Notes: a model not told the origin generated them from the sequence alone. 64,000 nt of DNA from Sphingobacterium sp. N143 (GCF_030325625.1 NZ_JACAIS010000005.1:124001-188000), one strand, 5' to 3'. Counted from the first letter of the stretch, positions 52,213 to 61,573 are shown. Numbers and translations are program-made.

Positions 52213-52839
52213 TTATTTCTCAATAAAATCAACAATTCCGCTCTCAACATTATAAAATGCTCCAATGATATTTATTTCATTATTATCATACATCTCACGA
52301 AGTACTTTACTTTTGTTCAATACTTCTTTTATTGTATACTCAATATGTCGGCGTGCAACCAAGTCAACACCTGCAGACGAAGATATATCAAGATCATTGT
52401 ACATACTCTTAGTATGAGTAATTGAGGGCGTTATTTTATCAAGTAAATTAGTTAAATACCCAAGTTCTACTTTCTTACAAGCACCTGTAATTGCCCCACA
52501 GCGGGAATGCCCCATTACCACAACCAATTTCGAGCCGGCTAGCTTACAGGAAAATTCCATCGAACCGATGATATCCTCATTAATGACATTTCCCGCAATA
52601 CGAATACTAAAAATATCTCCCAACCCCTGATCAAAAATCAATTCCGCCGATGTACGGCTATCAATGCAACTTAAAATTACAGCAAAGGGAAATTGGCCAT
52701 CTTTGGTCTCATTCACTTGTTCTAACAAATTTCTATTTAACTTCAAATTCTTGACAAACCGCTGGTTGCCCTCTTTTAAGAAGGTTAAAGCCAAGTTTGG
52801 AGTCACAGACTCCCGATTATTGATTTGATGCGTTCTCAT
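52213..52839 (-). CDS. Beta-class carbonic anhydrase
   Basis: A 208-residue zinc enzyme that interconverts CO2 and bicarbonate. C58 with the D60/R62 dyad is in LSCIDSR, and H111 and C114 are in MGHSRCG, the three zinc ligands of beta-carbonic anhydrases. The N-terminal helix ALTFLKEGNQRF is typical. The start is the ATG complement at 52837-52839; the longer frame starts at TTG. No signal peptide is seen, so it is cytosolic. A good promoter (52864-52895) lies directly upstream. Confidence 0.92.
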   Translation of the reverse strand: MRTHQINNRESVTPNLALTFLKEGNQRFVKNLKLNRNLLEQVNETKDGQFPFAVILSCIDSRTSAELIFDQGLGDIFSIRIAGNVINEDIIGSMEFSCKLAGSKLVVVMGHSRCGAITGACKKVELGYLTNLLDKITPSITHTKSMYNDLDISSSAGVDLVARRHIEYTIKEVLNKSKVLREMYDNNEINIIGAFYNVESGIVDFIEK

Positions 52840-52863
52840 AATGGGTATAAATTTAATTAGCCA

Positions 52864-52895
52864 CAAAGATAACAATGAATATTACTAGGTTCCAA
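52864..52895 (-). promoter_or_regulatory. Promoter of the carbonic anhydrase gene
   Basis: On the minus strand TTG (complement of 52893-52895), a 21-base spacer, then TATCTTTG (complement of 52864-52871), 24 bases before the ATG. Confidence 0.65.
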
Positions 52896-52981
52896 GCAAT
52901 TCTAATATTTAAAACAAAAACAGGAACAATTCAACACCCAAATTATTAATAATAAATTGTAAATTGTCTTCCGTTTAACCG

Positions 52982-52993
52982 TGCATTAATGCA
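52982..52993. promoter_or_regulatory. Perfect 12-base palindrome before the flavin reductase gene
   Basis: TGCATTAATGCA is a perfect palindrome 30 bases before the ATG at 53023, a position where an operator could lie. No matching site was found elsewhere by eye and no regulator is linked. Confidence 0.3.
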
Positions 52994-53022
52994 TCTAAAT
53001 ATTTTTCATATCCCTAAAACAA

Positions 53023-53691
53023 ATGGCTTCTATTGTAAAAATAATCTCTACAAACAAATTGACACATGATGTATTACATATTACGACAGAAAAACCTGAT
53101 TGTCTTCTTTTCTTACCTGGGCAAGCTGCAGATATTTCAATTAATAAGCCAGGGTGGACAGAATGGAAAAACCCATTTACCTTTACCTCGTTACCGGGAG
53201 ATAACACACTTGAATTTACCATCAAAATATACCCCGAACACAACGGAGTGACCAAAGAACTACTCACGCTCGTTCCGGGTGATGAATTGATCATTCAGAA
53301 TATCTTTGGGACGATCAGATATAAAGGAGATGGTATTTTCATTGCAGGGGGGGCAGGAGTCACACCTTTCTTATCCATACTGAAAGATTTATATAAAGAA
53401 AATAAAATTAGCGGTAATAAATTGATTCTCGCCAATAAAACAAGAAATGATATCATCGTCGAAGGCTGGCTATCCAAGGCCTTAGAATCCAACTTTATCA
53501 ACATACTTTCTGAAGAGCACTGTAAAGGTTATGCATACGGGTATATAACGAAACAATTTATTCAACAGCACGTTGACGCAAGACTACAGTACTATTATAT
53601 TTGTGGACCTGAACCGATGATAAAATCGGTAATCGATAGTTTGTTAGAACTTGGTATCGATAAAAAACAAATCATCCAAGAAAAATTTTGA
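53023..53691 (+). CDS. Ferredoxin-NADP reductase-type flavoprotein
   Basis: A 222-residue FAD/NAD(P) oxidoreductase of the FNR fold. NPFTFTS (50-56) replaces the usual R-x-Y-S/T FAD motif, GGAGVTPFLS (109-118) binds pyridine nucleotide and YYICGPEPM near 194 is the C-terminal CGP motif. No heme, ferredoxin or other fused domain is present, so it must pass electrons to a separate partner. It is followed by a 38-residue frame and a patatin on the same strand with short gaps, so one operon is likely. The flavohemoglobin reductase at 63.4 kb is a relative. Confidence 0.85.
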   Translation: MASIVKIISTNKLTHDVLHITTEKPDCLLFLPGQAADISINKPGWTEWKNPFTFTSLPGDNTLEFTIKIYPEHNGVTKELLTLVPGDELIIQNIFGTIRYKGDGIFIAGGAGVTPFLSILKDLYKENKISGNKLILANKTRNDIIVEGWLSKALESNFINILSEEHCKGYAYGYITKQFIQQHVDARLQYYYICGPEPMIKSVIDSLLELGIDKKQIIQEKF

Positions 53692-53703
53692 ATCAACTTA
53701 ATT

Positions 53704-53820
53704 ATGCAAAAATATGCTATAGTTACAGCCCACCAAACCGAATCGGAAAAACAATGGCTTTGCAATTCAATTATAGCAATGAAACCTATTTCTGATAAAC
53801 AATTTTCAAGTAGAATCTGA
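53704..53820 (+). CDS. 38-residue small ORF coupled to the patatin gene
   Basis: An ATG-to-TGA frame in the gap between the flavin reductase and patatin genes. It starts 12 bases after the first and its TGA overlaps the patatin ATG by one base (TGATG), which favours translational coupling. The peptide starts MQKYAIVTAHQTESEK and is mildly basic with no membrane stretch. It may be an accessory peptide or the residue of a longer gene. I do not recognise it. Confidence 0.5.
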   Translation: MQKYAIVTAHQTESEKQWLCNSIIAMKPISDKQFSSRI

Positions 53821-54725
53821 TGCAAGCACTTGTAATATCTGGGGGAGGAAGCAAAGGAGCTTTTGCTGGCGGTGTTGCTGAATTTCTGATCAATGAAATG
53901 AGATACAAATATGACATTTATATGGGTACCTCAACAGGTAGTCTATTAATTTCACATTTGGCATTAGACAAAGTATCCAAAATTAAAAGCATATTTACTT
54001 CAGTTGACGAAAGCAATATCTTTGATGCCTATCCATTTCTAATCAGGGAAGACAAGCAACACAATAAACATATCAGTATCAACCATTTGATTATGATCAA
54101 AAGTTTTATTGAACGTAAAAAAACTTTTGGAGAGAGCCTAAACTTAAGGAAACTCATAGGAAAAACATTATCAAAAGATGAATTTGAGGTACTTAAAATT
54201 CAAAAAAAAGAAATTTGCGTGACTGTTTCTAACCTTTCACTCAATCAAATTGAATACAAATCAATTCAAGACGCTTCATACGAAGATTTTTGTGACTGGA
54301 TTTGGATTTCATCAAACTATGTTCCTTTTATGAGCTTGGTTGAGAAAAATGGTTACGAATATGCAGATGGTGGATTTGGTTCAATGGTCCCGATCGAAGA
54401 AGCCATTAATAAAGGCGCCAAAATCATCGATGTCATTATTCTCGAAACAGAGGTCAACGAACGGAACCAAATGCCATCCAAAAATGTATTTTCGTTACTA
54501 TCTAATCTACATTTCTACATGACCGAGCGTATAGAGCGACAGAATATACGTATCGGTAAACTTGCAGCGATCAACAAAGGTGTTACGTTAAATTTTTATT
54601 ATACGCCGACCGAATTAGTCGCTACTTCATTGATTTTTGACAAGAAACTAATGGCCAAATGGTGGTCGATGGGATATCAATATGCTAAGTCCCGGAATGA
54701 AAATACCAATGAATTCAGAATCTAA
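53820..54725 (+). CDS. Patatin-like phospholipase
   Basis: A 301-residue patatin. The oxyanion loop GGGSKG is at 8-13, the catalytic serine is S38 in GTSTG and the dyad aspartate D183 is in YADGG. It lacks a signal peptide, transmembrane segment or beta-barrel, so it is a cytosolic lipid acyl hydrolase. Such enzymes serve in lipid turnover, as toxins, or as effectors of anti-phage systems such as CBASS; no cyclase or other defence gene is seen next to it. It may depend on the upstream reductase only by operon location. Confidence 0.9.
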   Translation: MQALVISGGGSKGAFAGGVAEFLINEMRYKYDIYMGTSTGSLLISHLALDKVSKIKSIFTSVDESNIFDAYPFLIREDKQHNKHISINHLIMIKSFIERKKTFGESLNLRKLIGKTLSKDEFEVLKIQKKEICVTVSNLSLNQIEYKSIQDASYEDFCDWIWISSNYVPFMSLVEKNGYEYADGGFGSMVPIEEAINKGAKIIDVIILETEVNERNQMPSKNVFSLLSNLHFYMTERIERQNIRIGKLAAINKGVTLNFYYTPTELVATSLIFDKKLMAKWWSMGYQYAKSRNENTNEFRI

Positions 54726-54733
54726 CAGTAATC

Positions 54734-55519
54734 TTATAAACGACGTAAATCCGATGGTCGGGAGTGCGTAAAAGTATAAAATGTATTGCTAAATGAACCT
54801 ATTGTGTCATACCCAACCGAAAACGCAATATCCGTAACAGAGCTATTAGTCTTTAAAAGCATTTCGATAGCCCTTACCATGCGTAATGTTTTAACGTATT
54901 GTAAGAAAGAAATATGTAGTTGGGTCTGAAAAATCCGCGACAATGAACGTTCACTCATGCAGAACTGTTTACTTACAGATTTAAGGCTAATAGGTTCGCC
55001 GATGTTTCCCTCCAAATATTGAATTATTCGAGCTACCCGCTTATCCCTACTAACCGGCAAAATAATTGGTAACGCTCGCGTATCAAGCAAGGGCAACAAT
55101 TTCTTTATCGAAACCAAAAACTCGAAATTATAGTCCTTATAACTAACATGAGTACCATCCCACCGTTCGGTATGATTAATCATCTGAATCAAAAGTTCCG
55201 TTGCCGGATAGATCCCCAATTTACCGTAAAAAGGATCATTATCATCGTCATGTGTATAGAAATAGATCGATCGCAATACCGTGCCTGAATGCCCGATACG
55301 TAAGATATGGGGGATACCATGTGGTATCCAAAAATAATGTCGTGCTGGCACAACATAAGTCCTCTCATCGATATTAATATAAGCAATTCCACCCTCTACA
55401 TACCCAAGTTGACCTTTCTTATGGGTATGCAATGGAATTAGTTTTTCCGATTTTTCATGCATGACAAAGGCCGATCTTTCTTGTTCGTCAATCTCCGGCA
55501 GCAAAGCAATAAGTCCCAT
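54734..55519 (-). CDS. AraC-family transcriptional regulator
   Basis: A 261-residue regulator. The N-terminal cupin-like sensing domain (HTHKKGQLGYVEGG and VVPARHYFWIPHGIPH) is followed by two helix-turn-helix motifs from about 160, with ISLKSVSKQFCMSERSLSRI and VTDIAFSVGYDTIGSFSNTF. It is divergent from the TolC-HlyD-MFS efflux operon starting at 55706, so it is the probable regulator of that operon. The effector is unknown, though a small hydrophobic drug or metabolite fits the context. Confidence 0.9.
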   Translation of the reverse strand: MGLIALLPEIDEQERSAFVMHEKSEKLIPLHTHKKGQLGYVEGGIAYINIDERTYVVPARHYFWIPHGIPHILRIGHSGTVLRSIYFYTHDDDNDPFYGKLGIYPATELLIQMINHTERWDGTHVSYKDYNFEFLVSIKKLLPLLDTRALPIILPVSRDKRVARIIQYLEGNIGEPISLKSVSKQFCMSERSLSRIFQTQLHISFLQYVKTLRMVRAIEMLLKTNSSVTDIAFSVGYDTIGSFSNTFYTFTHSRPSDLRRL

Positions 55520-55705
55520 AAAAATCTTTTTATAAAAAAAACACCTATTTCATTGTGTTAACAGTGCAAATTGTTTAAATCATTTAAGATAAAAAAATAA
55601 AAAAATATTTTGGCTAGTTTCAATAAAAACATGGCTCTTATAATACATTGTAAAAAAAATGGTACATCTAATTTTGTCCCCGATCAAAAAACAAGCGTAT
55701 ATCAA

Positions 55706-57037
55706 ATGCAAAGAACTATAGTTTTATTATTTTTTCTAGTTTTTCAACAACTTGTCTTTGCAGCTCCCCAATCCGGCATTGCTACAGGTGACACACTTTA
55801 CCTTACACTACCTGACGCATGGAAGAAAGCCGAGCTGCACAGCAGGTTGATTGAGATACAACGAAAGACAACCGCAATAGCACTCGAAGAGTACAAAGAC
55901 GCAAAATTAGAGCTATTATTCCCTGAAGTATCGGTCAAGGGAACAGCAGAAAAAGCCTCTAATATTCCGATTTATGAGAACGGTTTATTTTCAAAACCCA
56001 AGCAGCATGAGGTGATCCACACCCTCTATCACATTGGCGCTGAATTTTATCAGATACTTTACCATGGCAATAAATATAGACTCAAGATCAAAGCCGATAA
56101 AACATCACATCAGCTCAGCGAGGTGCAGGAAAATAAGGTCGTGTCCGATATCCGCTACAAGACCGCTTCACTCTATCTGGACCTACAACGCTGTTTACTA
56201 TTTAAAGACCTCATTGTAAAAGATATAATGGACCAAGAAGAGCAATTAAAAGAAATCAAAAGCTTTCACAAAAATGGGGTTGTTCTAAAAAGTGATGTTT
56301 TACGTATTGAACTTGATCTTTCCAAAAGGAAAATGGCACTCGTCACTATTGACAATGATATCCTCATTGCCAGTCAGAAGCTCAACATTATTTTAGGTGA
56401 GCCTGATGAGCGAAAAGTTTATCCTTTGATGATCGATGCCCAAAAAGTAGGAAGACTCCCTTACCAACATTACTTAGAACAAGCATTAAAACATTCATTT
56501 GCATATCACATTTCAGAAAAACAAACTGAACTAAGTGCCATTAATCTCAAAAAAGTAAAGGCCAATACGCGCCCCAACATCGGCATTTATGGGGAATTCT
56601 ACTATGCTAACCCGCAGATTTTTCTCGCGCCTTATAATCCCTCTTGGTATTCACTCGGTGTTATTGGGGTAAAGGCAACCTATCCTTTATCAGCATTATA
56701 TCACAATATCCATAAAGTCAATGCCGCAAAGTTAGAGCTGGATAAAGAGGAAGAAGCGCATCATCATACAGAAGATATGGTCCGTCAAGCTGTAAAGGAA
56801 GCTTACCTACGCTACGAAGAAGCATTAAAACAGATTGATGTTTCTGAAGTTGACGTCAAACAGGCCCAGGAGAATGCCCGCATCATCAAAAACACCTACT
56901 TCAATCAGACATCATTGATAACAGATCTTTTGGATGCCGATATTCAGTTGTTACAGGCCCGTTTTGAACTTGCTGCAGCCCGTATATTGGCACAGGACAA
57001 ATACTACTTACTCCAAAACGTTATTGGAATCCTATAG
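55706..57037 (+). CDS. TolC-family outer membrane efflux protein
   Basis: A 443-residue outer membrane factor. The signal peptide (LLFFLVFQQLVFAAP, cleaved near residue 21) is followed by two repeated helical hairpins with coiled-coil heptads and TolC-type strands, e.g. VKGTAEKASNIPIYENG and GEFYYANPQIF. TolC trimers form the exit duct for the linked membrane-fusion and MFS proteins. The start is the ATG at 55706, just before the signal peptide; the longer frame starts with TTG and adds a non-signal stretch. It is the first gene of the operon, divergent from the AraC regulator. Confidence 0.88.
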   Translation: MQRTIVLLFFLVFQQLVFAAPQSGIATGDTLYLTLPDAWKKAELHSRLIEIQRKTTAIALEEYKDAKLELLFPEVSVKGTAEKASNIPIYENGLFSKPKQHEVIHTLYHIGAEFYQILYHGNKYRLKIKADKTSHQLSEVQENKVVSDIRYKTASLYLDLQRCLLFKDLIVKDIMDQEEQLKEIKSFHKNGVVLKSDVLRIELDLSKRKMALVTIDNDILIASQKLNIILGEPDERKVYPLMIDAQKVGRLPYQHYLEQALKHSFAYHISEKQTELSAINLKKVKANTRPNIGIYGEFYYANPQIFLAPYNPSWYSLGVIGVKATYPLSALYHNIHKVNAAKLELDKEEEAHHHTEDMVRQAVKEAYLRYEEALKQIDVSEVDVKQAQENARIIKNTYFNQTSLITDLLDADIQLLQARFELAAARILAQDKYYLLQNVIGIL

Positions 57038-57077
57038 AGATTATAATGAATGTACCAACACAAAATAAATTACAGAA

Positions 57078-58142
57078 ATGAGAAAAAAATACACTGTCAC
57101 AGATCAACTGATCACTAAGATCACCGGTTGGATTGCGGGCCTTATTGTCGTCGCTATGGCTATATGGGGTGTGTATACACTTTGGGGCTACTACATCTAC
57201 GAGCAAACCAACGATGCCCAGGTACAAGAATATGTCAATCCGGTCATATCCAGAGCGGGCGGTTTTGTTGTTGACGTCAAATTTGAAGAAAACCAACATG
57301 TCAAAAAAGGGGATACGCTTTTCTTAATCGACAATAGAGAATATATACTTCAAGAAGAACAGACCAAAGCTTCTTTACAAAAAGCCGAAGCGCAGCTCCA
57401 TGTACTGGAAAGCAACATTGAAACCCTGACAAAAACAGCTAGTGCATATGCTGCACAGGTCAATAGCAACAAAGCGAAACTATGGAAACAGCAGTTAGAT
57501 TTTGACCGATATCAAAAACTGTATGCCGAAGAATCTGCTACAAAGCAAAAAATAGAAGAAGTACAAGCGACACTTGATGTCAATAACAACGATTACCAAT
57601 CAGCCAAAGACAACCACGGCGCCTCCCTGTTACGTATCGAAGATATTAAAGTGGAGCGCTCCGTTGTTCTGGCGGAAATCGCCCGGTTGAAATCACTTTT
57701 GAATCGGCACAAATTGGATGTGAGCTATACTGTTATCGTGGCACCCTATGACGGGCGGATGGGGCGGCGCACTATCGAACCTGGCCAGATGATCGACGTG
57801 GGTCAGCCTTTGGCCTTTATCGTCAATGACGAAACCGATAAATGGATTGTTGCCAACTATAAGGAAACCCAGGTCGCTACCATGCATGTTGGTGACACCG
57901 TGAAAATAATTGCGGACGCTTTTCCTGACAGGGAATTTAGAGGAACTATTATTTCACTATCACCTGCAACAGGATCTAGCTTCTCTCTTTTACCCCCTGA
58001 CAATTCAACTGGTAACTATGTTAAAATTGTTCAACGTGTTCCTGTCAGAATACGCGTGGATGGCCAACGTAAAGAAATCGACCTTTTAAAAGTTGGGATG
58101 AACGTCAATGTTTACACACCAAAGAAACAAAATCGTGGATAA
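57078..58142 (+). CDS. HlyD/EmrA-type membrane fusion protein
   Basis: A 354-residue adaptor. One N-terminal membrane helix (about 15-38) is followed by a lipoyl half (NPVISRAGGFVVDVKFEEN), a long coiled-coil hairpin (about 95-215) and the second half with YDGRMGRRTIEPGQMIDVG. It bridges the inner-membrane MFS pump and TolC. The type resembles EmrA more than AcrA, as it is anchored by a helix rather than a lipid. It follows the tolC gene after 40 bases and overlaps the MFS gene by 35 bases. Confidence 0.92.
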   Translation: MRKKYTVTDQLITKITGWIAGLIVVAMAIWGVYTLWGYYIYEQTNDAQVQEYVNPVISRAGGFVVDVKFEENQHVKKGDTLFLIDNREYILQEEQTKASLQKAEAQLHVLESNIETLTKTASAYAAQVNSNKAKLWKQQLDFDRYQKLYAEESATKQKIEEVQATLDVNNNDYQSAKDNHGASLLRIEDIKVERSVVLAEIARLKSLLNRHKLDVSYTVIVAPYDGRMGRRTIEPGQMIDVGQPLAFIVNDETDKWIVANYKETQVATMHVGDTVKIIADAFPDREFRGTIISLSPATGSSFSLLPPDNSTGNYVKIVQRVPVRIRVDGQRKEIDLLKVGMNVNVYTPKKQNRG

Positions 58143-59724
58143 TACCATACCTATTTTTAAATCTTGGGTTCCCGAATGGATGATCAAAATCGTACTCTTC
58201 ATCTTGTTATTACCGAGTATTGTTTTATTTTTCCTACCTATTACAAATATACAGGCGGCAGCGGGGTACTACGGGAGTGAGCCTGCAGACATGCAATTTT
58301 CAGTAGCCCTATTCTATGCGGGATATGTTGGTTTTTACAGCTTAGAGCGCCGGTTCTTCAACTATTTAGCCGCTAGGGAATATTTTATCCTATTTACATT
58401 TTTATTAATGTTGACATCATGGATATGTTATAACACACACGAAGTTTACATTTTTTTTCCAATTCGGTTTATTCAAGGACTATTGTTTGCCAGTACAGTC
58501 AATCTCTCACTCTCCTTAATGTTTACAAGATTGAAAAGTGAGCGGGCGCGCGAAGTTAGCTTTTCCGTATTTTTTGGATTATTGATTTGTGCACTACCCT
58601 TTAACAATATCGTCACAGCTGATCTTATAGACAATTTTAATTACAACATTGTTTATAAGGGGGCACTATTCTCCTATCTCCCCAGTCTTATCTTTCTTCC
58701 GCTGACCATGAACCGTATAAGGCTCAATATCAGATTTCCATTATACAAACTCGACTGGCAGAGTTTTGCCATATATAGTATCGGTCTGGCACTTATTGGT
58801 TATATACTCATTTTCGGTCAGGAATATTATTGGTTTGGGGATCCAAGGATACGATACAGCATGTTAAGCTTAATAGGTTTAACAGCACTATTCATTATAC
58901 GACAGCGCGCCATGAAACGACCATATATAGATCTGCGTATATTTAGATCGCGTAGTTTCAAAGCCGGATTACTGATTCTGTTTATCATGTATATCTGTCG
59001 TTTCGTATCGGGTATAACCAATGGATACTTTACAAGCCTTTTGGGTTTTGATCCGATGCACGTCTCCTATATCAATGCCTTTAATCTTTTTGGTTTAATA
59101 TCCGGGACAATAATTGCGGCTTGTTTAATTATTCAAAAGAAAAATATTCGACTTATCTGGAGCATAGGCTTTATTCTTTTATTGATATTCCACCTGATCA
59201 TGTTTTACCATTCGGATGTTCAGGCAGATGAATACAAATATTTTATACCGCTTTACATACAAGGTTTTGGTGTGGGAATTATCATGGTACCTACCATTAT
59301 TTACACCATCTCATCTGTTGCCGTGTCCCGCGGGACATCTGCAGCAGCCATCAGTTTAGCCATCCGTTATCTTGGCTTCTGCGGCAGTATAGCATTGATC
59401 AATTATTTTGAGCTGTTCGGAAAAAGTAAGCATTACAATGCTTTCCAAGACCATTTATCCGTTTTAGATTATCCCGTAGTCCATCATATGCAGACCCAAG
59501 CAAATATTTTGCTGTCAAAGGGTCTGCATCCTGGACTATCCTCAAAAGCTACCGACAAGTTATTGATCTCGACGTTAAATAAACAGGACCAACTACGGTT
59601 CGCGATGGATTATTATGAATTAATTGCTTGGCTTATTGTTGGTATTTTACTCCTGATTTCGTTATCGCCTTATCTGGGGAAAACAATTATACGGTTACGA
59701 TCAAGACGATTGTCACCAGCATAA
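58108..59724 (+). CDS. MFS efflux transporter (EmrB/DHA2-like)
   Basis: A 538-residue inner-membrane protein with about 14 hydrophobic helices, the number expected for DHA2 drug exporters. The first helix begins near residue 25 (MIKIVLFILLLPSIVLFFLP). The ARLK-like conserved motif A is weak, though RLKSERAREVSFSVFFG is present after helix 4. With the HlyD and TolC genes it makes a complete tripartite exporter of the EmrAB-TolC kind. The substrate is unknown. The ATG at 58108 overlaps the hlyD gene by 35 bases; a GTG at 58135 is also possible. Confidence 0.88.
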   Translation: MFTHQRNKIVDNTIPIFKSWVPEWMIKIVLFILLLPSIVLFFLPITNIQAAAGYYGSEPADMQFSVALFYAGYVGFYSLERRFFNYLAAREYFILFTFLLMLTSWICYNTHEVYIFFPIRFIQGLLFASTVNLSLSLMFTRLKSERAREVSFSVFFGLLICALPFNNIVTADLIDNFNYNIVYKGALFSYLPSLIFLPLTMNRIRLNIRFPLYKLDWQSFAIYSIGLALIGYILIFGQEYYWFGDPRIRYSMLSLIGLTALFIIRQRAMKRPYIDLRIFRSRSFKAGLLILFIMYICRFVSGITNGYFTSLLGFDPMHVSYINAFNLFGLISGTIIAACLIIQKKNIRLIWSIGFILLLIFHLIMFYHSDVQADEYKYFIPLYIQGFGVGIIMVPTIIYTISSVAVSRGTSAAAISLAIRYLGFCGSIALINYFELFGKSKHYNAFQDHLSVLDYPVVHHMQTQANILLSKGLHPGLSSKATDKLLISTLNKQDQLRFAMDYYELIAWLIVGILLLISLSPYLGKTIIRLRSRRLSPA

Positions 59725-59756
59725 GATTACTATCATATATCTCATACTTAAACAAA

Positions 59757-60164
59757 ATGCGTATTAAACTACTATTTATATTGACTCTGCTTTTCACCTG
59801 CATAGCTTGCGACAAAGAGCACAAAGCATTTACGGTAAAAACCATTCAGCTTAATCATTACAAACCACATGGTCTTCCAAAACAGTTACTCTACCTCAAA
59901 GTATTGGAGAATGATGGTACTACAGTCTTAGCTGAAACGGACCAATATCCAAGTGAATATACACTTCCTGCACGATTCATTGTACACCCGCAGCTCTCAT
60001 TACCACTATATGCACAAAACTTTACGATACAATTATGGGGCGATGTGACAGGCTTTTTAGGAGAATGTGAAGTTAATATGCACAACTATAAGATTATATT
60101 TCCTATAGAAATGGAAGTAGACAGTGAAGAATTAGGTATATCCCTATCAGGGAGCTGGCAATAA
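59757..60164 (+). CDS. Lipoprotein of unknown function linked to the efflux operon
   Basis: A 135-residue protein with a signal peptide and lipobox (FTCIAC, lipidated C20). The mature part is beta-rich (VKTIQLNHYKPHGLPKQ, YALQNFTIQLWGDVTGFLGE-like strands) and resembles small immunoglobulin-like or transthyretin-like domains, but I do not recognise a family. The ATG at 59757 was taken because the upstream frame runs into the MFS gene. It starts 32 bases after that gene, so it probably belongs to the same transcript. Confidence 0.75.
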   Translation: MRIKLLFILTLLFTCIACDKEHKAFTVKTIQLNHYKPHGLPKQLLYLKVLENDGTTVLAETDQYPSEYTLPARFIVHPQLSLPLYAQNFTIQLWGDVTGFLGECEVNMHNYKIIFPIEMEVDSEELGISLSGSWQ

Positions 60165-60307
60165 TAAAGATTTTTTTCCGAAGTCAATTGAAATTGGCCC
60201 AAAGATCAGCACGAATTATTAACGATATATCGAACAAAATATGAGGTTTACATCAGCTTTGACAGCATATATTTAGTAACTTGTATCGTATCTAAAATGG
60301 TCACATT

Positions 60308-60595
60308 ATGAACAATGAGTTATTAATATCCATACTTGCCTCGATTCCCGAGCACGAAACTGCGGAAAAGGTCGAAACTATGTTCAATCATATCAAGGAG
60401 AATCCGCGCAATAACAATGATTTACTGAAGATGACAACAATAGCAGATTTTTCACCTGAGGACTGGAGTTTTATTAACAAAAGAGCGCTGAGAGCAGGAG
60501 CTCTGCATCAAGAACAAGGAAATGGAAACAGAGCCGAAGCTTATATCAACAGCATAACCGCCGATCTAAAGCATATCTTCAACTATGATTTTTAG
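60308..60595 (+). CDS. Small helical protein of unknown function
   Basis: A 95-residue hydrophilic protein, mostly helical, with STPEDWSFINKRALRAG-like central region (actual DFSPEDWSFINKRALRAGA at 48-66). There is no membrane stretch or known motif. It follows the efflux lipoprotein after 143 bases with no terminator seen between, and may be its own unit. The family is not known to me; the composition is ordinary for the window. Confidence 0.6.
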   Translation: MNNELLISILASIPEHETAEKVETMFNHIKENPRNNNDLLKMTTIADFSPEDWSFINKRALRAGALHQEQGNGNRAEAYINSITADLKHIFNYDF

Positions 60596-60670
60596 CATCC
60601 TGCTCTAACTGTAAATGCTCCACTTCGAATTGCATCAGAAGTGGAGCATCTATATCCAAATTGGATCTAA

Positions 60671-61024
60671 TCAGTTCACATTGATTTTACCTTCCATGAC
60701 AACATGGATCGTACAATAATATTCGACAGTCTTATCGGGGACAAACTGCCATTTATCTCCAGGTTTCAAATCGGGTGACGCCCATATATTTCCCATTTCT
60801 GTCGCATTGTGCGAGACTACATCTTTATTGACGAACGTGACGGTATCGCCTTTGCTAATAGTCAGGTCTTGCGGGCTAAACACCATATTCTCGATGATCA
60901 CCTCATGGTTACCATGACTTGCATTACTTTGATCGGACGAGTTCCCACCACAGCCTCCCAAAATAATCAGGCTTGCAACAACACCAATTATATTCCATAC
61001 TTTCTTCAATATTTGGTATTTCAT
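60671..61024 (-). CDS. Cupredoxin (plastocyanin/azurin-like) lipoprotein
   Basis: A 117-residue lipoprotein. The lipobox ILGGC lies at about 21-25, then a short linker and the cupredoxin fold, with copper ligands in VVSHNAT (His), YYCTIH (Cys and His) and VMEG (Met). The C-x2-H-x3-M spacing is of the plastocyanin/pseudoazurin kind, unlike the azurin-like one at 7.8 kb. It is six bases downstream of the DUF4142 gene on the same strand. It probably carries electrons or copper at the cell envelope. Confidence 0.88.
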   Translation of the reverse strand: MKYQILKKVWNIIGVVASLIILGGCGGNSSDQSNASHGNHEVIIENMVFSPQDLTISKGDTVTFVNKDVVSHNATEMGNIWASPDLKPGDKWQFVPDKTVEYYCTIHVVMEGKINVN

Positions 61025-61030
61025 GGCTTT

Positions 61031-61573
61031 CTATTTAAATTTTAACTGAATCATTTCTGCATGTTTCAGATGTATTTTCAATGTCGGTAATACTTTTTCC
61101 AAAAGCGTTTTCAGCTCAGCATTTTTGGTTTGGGGAATCAAAACTTTCTCAACTGCGTCTATAACAGCTTTATGATAGCCTACCTCATTATCAATATAAG
61201 CTTTGTCAAATACTTTGCCCTTCTTTTTGTTCAATTGGCTTTTGGTCGTTTTAGCGCCATCAAGCAGTGATTTGGTAACGGCATTGTGTTCTGGTGTTAC
61301 CTGTAGTTTCTTTGCCAGTGCCACCGCTAAACCGATAACGGCATTGTGATCGTCTTTCATCGTTTGGGCAAATCGTTTTACATCGGCATTTTGGGATATC
61401 TTTTGCGCTATCTCCGCATATTCAACATCGATCTGGTTGGCAGTTACTGCAACCGATGCAATCTGTGCATCATTCAATTTTGGTGTATTTTGTCCCTGTG
61501 CACCGAGCCCAACGAACAACAATACAGCGAGCAACAGACTCGTCATAAAAAGACCTTTTTTCGTATTTTCCAT
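61031..61573 (-). CDS. DUF4142 exported helical protein
   Basis: A 180-residue protein with a signal peptide (SLLLAVLLFVGLGAQGQ, ending near 28). The four-helix, ferritin-like DUF4142 domain follows with AQTMKDDHNAVIGLAVALAK and a C-terminal LKTLLEKVLPTLKIHLKHAE. The function of DUF4142 is unknown; it is common in envelope stress loci of Bacteroidota. It is transcribed with the cupredoxin gene from a promoter at 61745-61775. An untranslated leader of about 170 bases lies between. Confidence 0.88.
   Translation of the reverse strand: MENTKKGLFMTSLLLAVLLFVGLGAQGQNTPKLNDAQIASVAVTANQIDVEYAEIAQKISQNADVKRFAQTMKDDHNAVIGLAVALAKKLQVTPEHNAVTKSLLDGAKTTKSQLNKKKGKVFDKAYIDNEVGYHKAVIDAVEKVLIPQTKNAELKTLLEKVLPTLKIHLKHAEMIQLKFK

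Noticed and set aside
53820-54725. Patatin as a CBASS effector
   Set aside because: No CD-NTase, HORMA/TRIP13 or ubiquitin-like accessory gene is next to it; the neighbours are a flavin reductase and an AraC regulator.
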